Positions 14,487 to 19,198 of a stretch of 19,198 nucleotides of DNA are shown piece after piece. The DNA is taken from the NCBI GenBank assembly GCA_031288885.1, contig JAITQP010000305.1, positions 1 to 19,198 of the forward strand, written 5' to 3'. Position 1 is the first letter of the stretch, and the number at the start of each line of letters is the position of its first letter. A program made the translations under genes and the position numbers. The notes beneath the pieces were generated by a model. The model worked only from the letters and a program-made list of their open reading frames with translations, was not told the origin of the DNA and did not search any database. The stretch comes from Prevotellaceae bacterium. GTDB taxonomy: Bacteria > Bacteroidota > Bacteroidia > Bacteroidales > UBA932.

Positions 14487-16562
14487 ATGAAGAAAAATCG
14501 TTTTACAGGAACGTTCGCCAAATGCGCGCTATTTTGTTTGTGCATTCCCACGTTGCTTTCGGCTCAGCAGAAGAGCGTTGCCGGTCAAGATTATCTGACC
14601 ATCAGCAAGGATATTTCCAACAGGAAGCTGGAGCACCCCTACCTGTTGTTTGACAGCCGGAGCAAGCAAGCCATTCTCGACAGGGTCAAAAATGAACCGG
14701 AGTATGCGCAAACCATGGATTTGCTGCTTCAGGAGGGACGGCGCATCATGCTCAACACAACCGAGCCGCAAAAGGTGTTCAACGACCCTGCATCGCGGTA
14801 CTACCAGCTGCCCTCGTGGGAATCTTACGTGAACTTTTACCTGAGCGGAGCGCGGCTGCTTGCGTTCCTTTACCAGATGACGGGCGACGAAGCGTATGCG
14901 CAGAAGTCGTTTCGCTATGCCGACAAGCTGTGCGAGCTGGAGGGCTGGGCGGCAGGCGCTCATCGCTTCGACATTATCTACCCTCGAGTATGGCCGTCCG
15001 GCGCAAAGGATGACGAAGTGGTATTTTCGTTCGACATCCTGACGGGCGATTGCGCCTTGGGGCTGGCGCTGGTTTACGACTGGATTTATCCGGTGATGAG
15101 TAAAGCGCAGCGCGACCGGATACGGGGCGGATTGCTGGAAAACGCCATCCTGTGCGTGCGGGGAGGCTGGGAGTATCACTGGTGGGCTTCGGCTGAGAAG
15201 TGCAACTGGTCGGCTATCTGCCACGGCGGCGTTGGGCTGGCTGCGCTATCGCTGCTGACCGAAGACCCCAACTTGACGGACGTTGTTGCCCGTAGCTGCG
15301 AGGGTTTTGCAAAAATGATAGCCTGCTACGGCGATGACAACGGATGGGCAGAGGGGCGTCACTACGCTTTCTACGGCGTCCGCGAGTCCATTGCCTTCCT
15401 CGACGCCATGAAACGGCTGACCGGTGGAAAAATCAACCTTTTCGACGCGCCCGGCTGGAGGCATCCGGCAGACTTTGCGCTGTTCGGGATGACCGGTGCG
15501 TTCAACGATGGATTTGCGCCCGGCCCCGTGGGGTTTTCCTACACCTACAACAAGCTTGTGGCAGAGTCGCGCGACGAAACAGCCATGTACTACCTGCAAA
15601 CCTACCTGAGCGACGAGCAACACCGCTCGCGCAGCATGTGGGAGCTCATCTGGCCTCGCCCAACGGATGTTAAGGCCGTAAAACCGGCCGTCGCCTCCAA
15701 GCATTTCCCAAGTATCGACTGGGCTTTCATGCGTAGGGATTTTGACGAGGGAGTGCAGGTTGCCGTAAAGTGCGCTCCCGCCAACGACCCCCACCACGGT
15801 CACCTCGACGCAGGATCGTTCACCCTCACGCGAAATGACGACATTATTGTGGGAGAAGTCGAGCAACGATTTTACGACCAGTTCTTTTTCAACGACGTGC
15901 GCTTCGACTACCTCTACGTGCGAAGCCTTGGGCATAACGTGGTGCACGTGAACGGCGAGGAGCAAATCATCGCCAAGCGTAAAGACCAGCCGTGGCGAGA
16001 AGACGTAGGCGGAAAAATCGATCGCTTTGAAGCCTCGCCGGATTACGACTACACCATCATGGACGCCACGAAAGCATACCCGGGAAAGCACCTGAAAAAA
16101 TGGAAGCGTACGATGATACTCGACAAAGAAAACGACATTGTGCTCGCCCTTGATCGGGTAGCCTGCGCCAAAGGCGATAAAATTGACGTGCTGTTCCACC
16201 CCGTAGCCACCGCAACGGTGAATGGCGACGGAAAAACAGCTGGCTTTGTTGGAAAAATCCACCAAACGCGAATGGAGATGCAACCCTTGCTCAGCACGCC
16301 CTATCAGCTGACCCTGAAAACGCAGTACACCGTTAGGGTAGTGAAAGACGATCCGGTGCAGGCAATCCCCTGCCTCTTTCTAACCCTTCAAGCGCTGTCG
16401 GCTAACACAACCATCGGAACGGCCTTCTACCCCGACGAGCTAAAGGGGTTCAATATTTCGTTAGACGAAAGCGGGAAAAATCCCGTCATACGCTACACGG
16501 TGAAAGGAAAAACGTATGCGTATGAATTTGCGGAAAATGAAGTGAAACGCTTAAGGATGTGA
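14487..16562 (+). CDS. Heparinase II/III-fold polysaccharide lyase
   Basis: This is a predicted lyase that cleaves uronic-acid glycans by beta-elimination. Of 691 residues, about 1-26 are a Sec signal peptide (MKKNRF...TLLSA|QQ). An alpha/alpha-toroid domain occupies roughly 45-400, with NWSAICHGGVG (240-250) and EGRHYAFYGV (289-298) as conserved landmarks. The heparinase II/III beta-sandwich follows, marked by HHGHLDAGSF (436-445) and SLGHNVVHVNG (480-490). Asn240, Tyr296, His439 and His483 are candidate catalytic or metal-site residues by family pattern, not proven here. The fold spans several lyase families (PL12, PL15, PL17, PL21 and others), and I cannot place this protein in one. It is the last gene of the locus, 12 nt after the GH28-like protein. 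Its presence suggests the substrate contains a uronate in a lyase-sensitive linkage. Confidence 0.83.
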   Translation: MKKNRFTGTFAKCALFCLCIPTLLSAQQKSVAGQDYLTISKDISNRKLEHPYLLFDSRSKQAILDRVKNEPEYAQTMDLLLQEGRRIMLNTTEPQKVFNDPASRYYQLPSWESYVNFYLSGARLLAFLYQMTGDEAYAQKSFRYADKLCELEGWAAGAHRFDIIYPRVWPSGAKDDEVVFSFDILTGDCALGLALVYDWIYPVMSKAQRDRIRGGLLENAILCVRGGWEYHWWASAEKCNWSAICHGGVGLAALSLLTEDPNLTDVVARSCEGFAKMIACYGDDNGWAEGRHYAFYGVRESIAFLDAMKRLTGGKINLFDAPGWRHPADFALFGMTGAFNDGFAPGPVGFSYTYNKLVAESRDETAMYYLQTYLSDEQHRSRSMWELIWPRPTDVKAVKPAVASKHFPSIDWAFMRRDFDEGVQVAVKCAPANDPHHGHLDAGSFTLTRNDDIIVGEVEQRFYDQFFFNDVRFDYLYVRSLGHNVVHVNGEEQIIAKRKDQPWREDVGGKIDRFEASPDYDYTIMDATKAYPGKHLKKWKRTMILDKENDIVLALDRVACAKGDKIDVLFHPVATATVNGDGKTAGFVGKIHQTRMEMQPLLSTPYQLTLKTQYTVRVVKDDPVQAIPCLFLTLQALSANTTIGTAFYPDELKGFNISLDESGKNPVIRYTVKGKTYAYEFAENEVKRLRM

Positions 16563-16577
16563 TGTAACCGAGAGCTG

Positions 16578-16618
16578 ACAGCGGCGCAAAGGGTGAGGTT
16601 AAAACATTTGCGCGCTGT
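16578..16618. repeat. Bulged inverted repeat at the convergent gene junction
   Basis: The left arm 16578-16590 (ACAGCGGCGCAAA) pairs over 12 bp with the right arm 16607-16618 (TTTGCGCGCTGT), with one bulged G. The loop is 16 nt and contains the stop codon of the minus-strand metallopeptidase gene. No T-run follows on either strand, so it is not a standard intrinsic terminator. It could still protect or end the two convergent transcripts. Confidence 0.5.
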
Positions 16619-17183
16619 ACTTCCGCATGAGCGCGGCTTGCTGTCTGGCTTTGCCGCCGGTTACGGCGTCCAGCAGCGCCCAAAACTTAGCCCCGTGGTT
16701 TCGGTGGATAGTATGGCACAGCTCGTGCAGGATTACGTGATCTACCAAATCGTCCGGCAGGCACATGAGGTAGATGCTGAAGTTGAGGTTGTTTTGCGCC
16801 GAGCAGCTGCCCCAGCGCGAGTGGATATTTTTGATGGTAATTTTGTTGTAGGTAAAGCCGTGCTGCGCCGCTAACGTTTCCACCCTTTTGGGCAGGAACT
16901 GCTTGGCCTGCCTGCGGAAGCGCTCCGTGTCTTCGTCCGAAAAGCGCTGGCGGTTTTGCTCGTACGCCCTGATTTTTTCCTGCTCCTCCTTTATCCACGC
17001 CAGCTTTTCGCATACAAGCTTGTCCGCCTCAGCGTAGCTGACGTGGCTGGGTAGCGTTACGCTCACCGGCTTGCCCGGGCGCAGCGCAATGCGAATGCTG
17101 CGGCTCTGCCTCACCTTGGTGTACACTATCTCCCCAACCTCCTTGTGAAGCAGCGAACGCTTGTTACCCTCGCGTTTTTCCAT
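16599..17183 (-). CDS. YgjP-type zinc metallopeptidase (M48-like, DUF45)
   Basis: This is a small soluble predicted zinc metalloprotease of the YgjP family; its substrate is unknown. Numbered from the ATG at 17183 (194 residues), RWGSCS lies at 123-128. The zinc-binding HELCH (153-157) has Glu154 as catalytic base, and the third ligand is His163 in HRNHGAKFW. The start is uncertain. An in-frame ATG at 17237 would add 18 residues, but those are encoded largely by the terminator hairpin at 17185-17217. The ATG at 17183 lies 1 nt after that hairpin. A GTG further in (IVYTKV) is preceded by AAGGAGG and is a third option. Family members begin near the IVYTKVRQSRSIRI strand, so any of the three keeps the core. 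It lies downstream of the HU/SPOR gene and probably depends on readthrough from it. It is convergent with the PUL. Confidence 0.85.
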   Translation of the reverse strand: MEKREGNKRSLLHKEVGEIVYTKVRQSRSIRIALRPGKPVSVTLPSHVSYAEADKLVCEKLAWIKEEQEKIRAYEQNRQRFSDEDTERFRRQAKQFLPKRVETLAAQHGFTYNKITIKNIHSRWGSCSAQNNLNFSIYLMCLPDDLVDHVILHELCHTIHRNHGAKFWALLDAVTGGKARQQAALMRKYSAQMF

Positions 17184-17184
17184 C

Positions 17185-17217
17185 AAAAAATCGCCTGTGC
17201 TAAGCAGGCGATTTTTT
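17185..17217 (-). terminator. Perfect 13-bp intrinsic terminator after the HU/SPOR gene
   Basis: Left arm 17185-17197 and right arm 17205-17217 are perfect complements (A6-TCGCCTG against CAGGCGA-T6) with the 7-nt loop TGCTAAG. Read on the minus strand it is a GC stem followed by a T-run, 36 nt after the HU/SPOR stop codon. The symmetric A/T ends would allow action in both directions. It abuts the metallopeptidase start at 17183, so it may also attenuate that gene. Confidence 0.85.
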
Positions 17218-17253
17218 CCAAAACCTAAAAATCCCATGCGGATTTCGCTAATG

Positions 17254-18597
17254 TTAGTGTGTTACCCAAACTTTACTGTGCAGCTTCTTGTACCTGCTGA
17301 CATTTTTCAGCGCGGCATTCTTGCTGCCGTACTTGCTCAAGCTGACGGCAAACCTGCCATCGCTCAACTTTACCACCTCCGATTTCAGCTTTTTTGTGCT
17401 GTAGAGCTTTTGGGATACGGTTTGCGCGTTATCCTCAAAGTTGAACACCCCTACAACGATATAGTAGGCATTTGGCTGGAGCGTGGGTTGGGGGGTAGTG
17501 GGAGCTTGCGGAATTTCTATGACGGTCGGCTCGGAGGGCTTGTAGAGGAGGACAAACGTACCGGCAGCAAAGGCAAGCGCCACAACGCCCAAGAAAATCC
17601 ACAGCCCTACCGATGAGGATGATTTTCGTTTTCCCATCACGTCGCCCTCCCACGCGCCGGACACAAAGGGGGCGCTGTTTACGCCAGAAGTTCGTGCTGC
17701 GTCGCCCTGATTTTGGGGGATTTTCTCCGCCTCATGCCTTGCCTGCTCCTTGCGCGCTTTTTCGACAAGGGCGCGCGCTATTGCCTCCTGACGGCGGCGC
17801 TTAACCTCATCTTCCTGATGCGGCTGCTGGTGGGGAGAGTGCTCGCTCTCCTGCTGCGGCGCAGGCGACGTCTGCGCGGGCTCTTCGCGCTCCTTTTCGG
17901 TCAAAGTTGGGGATGCTTCCACCTGTACGGGTGGCTTAGCGTTGTGCTCGGTTTCCTTTTCAGGCGTTTCGGGCTGGGGAGCAACCTCCGGCGGTGTTGC
18001 AGGCTCTTTTTTCCGCTTCTCCATCTCCTCCATCCACTGCTGGAGCGAGTTGCTCGCGGATTTGAGCTGCTGCGCCGGATTTTCCGTTGTGTCGGGCTGC
18101 TGAGGTTTGCTTTCGGCGGCGTTTTCCGAGCTGTCAGCTACCACCTCTACCTGCACATCCTCCGCTGCGGGCGTTATCTCCACCTTGTCGGGGTCATCCG
18201 GAGCAAGTATATCGCGCCCCTCCATTATGGCTGTGGCTTCGTGAAACTTACGTGTTGCCTCCCGCTCTGTTTCGGCGTAAATAAACTGCACCGAGTTCCG
18301 CTCATCCTGATAGAACACCCCTAAGTTTTTGATGTAAAGCGGGCGTTTTGCGGCAATGGTTGTCTGCAAATCTTGTGCAAAGTCGCGCACTTTTTCCGCC
18401 GCGGCTTCTTGGGATATATTCTCCGTTTCCGCCACAAGATTTTCCAACAGGTTGTCGTTGAAGCGTAAAAAGGGGCTAAAAGTTATGGATGCTTCAAAAG
18501 GGATATTAGCATTATTTTTTCTTAAAAATGCTCCAACATTAGGGATAATAATTCTGTGGTTATCCTCTACGAGTTTTCGTAAATAGTTATTAATCAT
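17254..18597 (-). CDS. HU-CCDC81 and SPOR domain membrane protein
   Basis: This 447-residue inner-membrane protein is of a type common in Bacteroidetes. Residues about 1-110 form an HU/CCDC81-like domain (MINNYLRKLVEDNHRIIIPN, then PLYIKNLGVFYQD). A long low-complexity, charged, Pro/Glu/Gln-rich linker runs to about 325. One transmembrane helix lies near 330-352 (GLWIFLGVVALAFAAGTFVL). A C-terminal SPOR domain spans about 377-447 (YYIVVGVFNFEDNAQTVSQK to the end). SPOR domains bind denuded peptidoglycan at division sites, so a cell-envelope or division role is plausible, with the HU part cytoplasmic; the DNA-binding function is not demonstrated. The ATG at 18597 is chosen over a TTG 42 nt upstream because it starts the conserved HU segment and lies about 40 nt below a TAnnTTTG element. 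A terminator follows the stop. Confidence 0.9.
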   Translation of the reverse strand: MINNYLRKLVEDNHRIIIPNVGAFLRKNNANIPFEASITFSPFLRFNDNLLENLVAETENISQEAAAEKVRDFAQDLQTTIAAKRPLYIKNLGVFYQDERNSVQFIYAETEREATRKFHEATAIMEGRDILAPDDPDKVEITPAAEDVQVEVVADSSENAAESKPQQPDTTENPAQQLKSASNSLQQWMEEMEKRKKEPATPPEVAPQPETPEKETEHNAKPPVQVEASPTLTEKEREEPAQTSPAPQQESEHSPHQQPHQEDEVKRRRQEAIARALVEKARKEQARHEAEKIPQNQGDAARTSGVNSAPFVSGAWEGDVMGKRKSSSSVGLWIFLGVVALAFAAGTFVLLYKPSEPTVIEIPQAPTTPQPTLQPNAYYIVVGVFNFEDNAQTVSQKLYSTKKLKSEVVKLSDGRFAVSLSKYGSKNAALKNVSRYKKLHSKVWVTH

Positions 18598-18636
18598 GTA
18601 AGTATGTTTTATGGAGGTTACGCTATATATAACTTT

Positions 18637-18644
18637 CAAAGGTA
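18637..18644 (-). promoter_or_regulatory. Bacteroidetes -7 promoter element for the HU/SPOR gene
   Basis: On the minus strand this reads TACCTTTG, an exact match to the TAnnTTTG -7 consensus of the Bacteroidetes primary sigma factor. It lies about 40 nt upstream of the ATG at 18597. A TTTG at the usual -33 spacing is not evident, so the call rests on one element and its position. Confidence 0.6.
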
Positions 18645-18704
18645 CAAAAAAACGCGCGAAGGAGGCATATTGTAGCTGACAAATTATTAAAATCTACTAA
18701 TGCC

Positions 18705-18727
18705 ATGGTTGCCTGATTATGGTTGCC
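18705..18727. repeat. 9-bp direct repeat in the divergent intergenic region
   Basis: ATGGTTGCC occurs at 18705-18713 and again at 18719-18727, a 14-nt period in the middle of the region between the two divergent genes. TAGCTGA also occurs twice nearby (18673-18679 and 18733-18739). It could be an operator, but no known consensus is recognised and chance is possible. Confidence 0.35.
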
Positions 18728-18808
18728 GTTATTAGCTGATTTTCAGAAGCTCACAAGATAAATTTTGGCAATATCGCGGTTACCGGCGCAATGTCTGTAA
18801 ATTCTGTG

Positions 18809-18816
18809 TAACTTTG
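18809..18816 (+). promoter_or_regulatory. Bacteroidetes -7 promoter element for the binding-protein gene
   Basis: TAACTTTG matches TAnnTTTG exactly and lies 28 nt upstream of the ATG at 18845. The -33 TTTG is not clear at the usual spacing. Position and strand fit transcription of the ABC binding-protein gene. Confidence 0.6.
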
Positions 18817-18844
18817 CTGCCTTGTAACGATAACCCACAGTAAA

Positions 18845-19198
18845 ATGGCTACTACTCCTTTTTTTAGGCCTGCCGTGTACCTTGCGGTGGCGCTCTGCGC
18901 GTGGTCTTGCGGACAACGGACGACGGAAAACGGCGCTCAGGGCAACTTCTACGCGCCGCGCTACGCCGCCGGCTTTTGCATCGACACGGTGGACGGGGCA
19001 AAAACGCTCACCGTCCTCAACCCATTCCAAAATTCAACGGACGTTGCCTACCGCTACGCGCTCAGCAGCGCGCCGCCCGAGCGCGTTGTGTGCATGTCCA
19101 CCACGCACGTGGCGTTTCTGCGCTTTATTGGGCAGGAGGAGCGCATTGTGGGCGTGTCGGGGGCGGGATACCTCTACGATTCGGCTATGCAGGCGGCC
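18845..19198 (+). CDS. Iron/cobalamin-type ABC transporter substrate-binding lipoprotein (3' partial)
   Basis: The frame is open from ATG 18845 to the window end, giving 118 residues of a periplasmic binding protein of the FepB/BtuF type (Peripla_BP_2 family). Such proteins deliver ferric siderophore, haem or cobalamin to an inner-membrane ABC importer. The N-terminus has a hydrophobic segment ending in AWSC, a plausible lipobox with Cys22. Next come FYAPRYAAGF, typical of the Bacteroidetes branch, then LTVLNPF, and the family's first ligand-lobe strand RVVCMSTTHVAFLRFIG followed by ERIVGVSGAGYLYD. The domain is truncated by the window edge. The ligand cannot be decided from this part. It is transcribed divergently from the HU/SPOR gene and has its own TAACTTTG element, so it likely heads a transporter operon continuing to the right. 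Confidence 0.88.
   Translation, partial: MATTPFFRPAVYLAVALCAWSCGQRTTENGAQGNFYAPRYAAGFCIDTVDGAKTLTVLNPFQNSTDVAYRYALSSAPPERVVCMSTTHVAFLRFIGQEERIVGVSGAGYLYDSAMQAA

Noticed and set aside
17713..18324. Plus-strand 203-residue open frame opposite the HU/SPOR gene
   Set aside because: Leu/Arg-rich antisense of the Pro/Glu/Gln-rich linker; the sense strand has clear HU, transmembrane and SPOR segments.
18660..18844. Cobalamin riboswitch upstream of the binding-protein gene
   Set aside because: No B12-box-like sequence or multi-stem structure was seen, and the promoter element at 18809 leaves only a short leader.

Overview
The window looks like a chromosomal piece of a Bacteroidota (probably Bacteroidales) genome with a mid-to-high GC content. 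The evidence is a SusC/SusD pair, an HU-CCDC81/SPOR protein of the type common in this phylum, a Bacteroidales-type metal-chelate ABC binding lipoprotein, and two TAnnTTTG promoter -7 elements. I cannot assign a genus from the sequence alone.

Positions 1-16562 (+ strand) are one polysaccharide utilization locus (PUL), cut at its 5' end. The order is: SusC-like TonB-dependent transporter (partial), SusD-like lipoprotein, a strong hairpin terminator, two tandem GH106-type alpha-L-rhamnosidase paralogues overlapping by 4 nt, two GH28 family enzymes, a short third GH28-like beta-helix protein that has lost every catalytic aspartate, and a heparinase II/III-fold polysaccharide lyase. Gaps between genes are 12-50 nt (84 nt at the terminator), so this reads as an operon. 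Working model (inference): SusC/D capture and import an oligosaccharide rich in rhamnose and uronic acid; the lyase and GH28 enzymes cut at uronates and the GH106 enzymes remove rhamnose. The chemistry resembles rhamnogalacturonan, but no PL9, PL11 or GH105 gene is visible. A heparinase-fold lyase is an uncommon partner for such a locus, so the true substrate is open.

Positions 16599-18597 (- strand) hold two housekeeping-type genes convergent with the PUL: an HU-CCDC81/SPOR membrane protein followed by a YgjP-type zinc metallopeptidase. A perfect 13-bp hairpin with a T-run sits between them and touches the metallopeptidase start. A bulged inverted repeat sits at the convergent junction with the PUL.

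Positions 18598-18844 are a divergent intergenic region with a TAnnTTTG element on each strand. From 18845 to the end is the N-terminus of an iron- or cobalamin-type ABC transporter binding lipoprotein, cut by the window edge.

The most interesting items are the catalytically dead, truncated GH28 paralogue (13701-14474), the duplicated GH106 pair that differs beside a candidate catalytic acid, and the unusual enzyme combination of the locus. There is no gene-free stretch longer than 300 nt. I saw no tRNA, rRNA, CRISPR array or insertion sequence.
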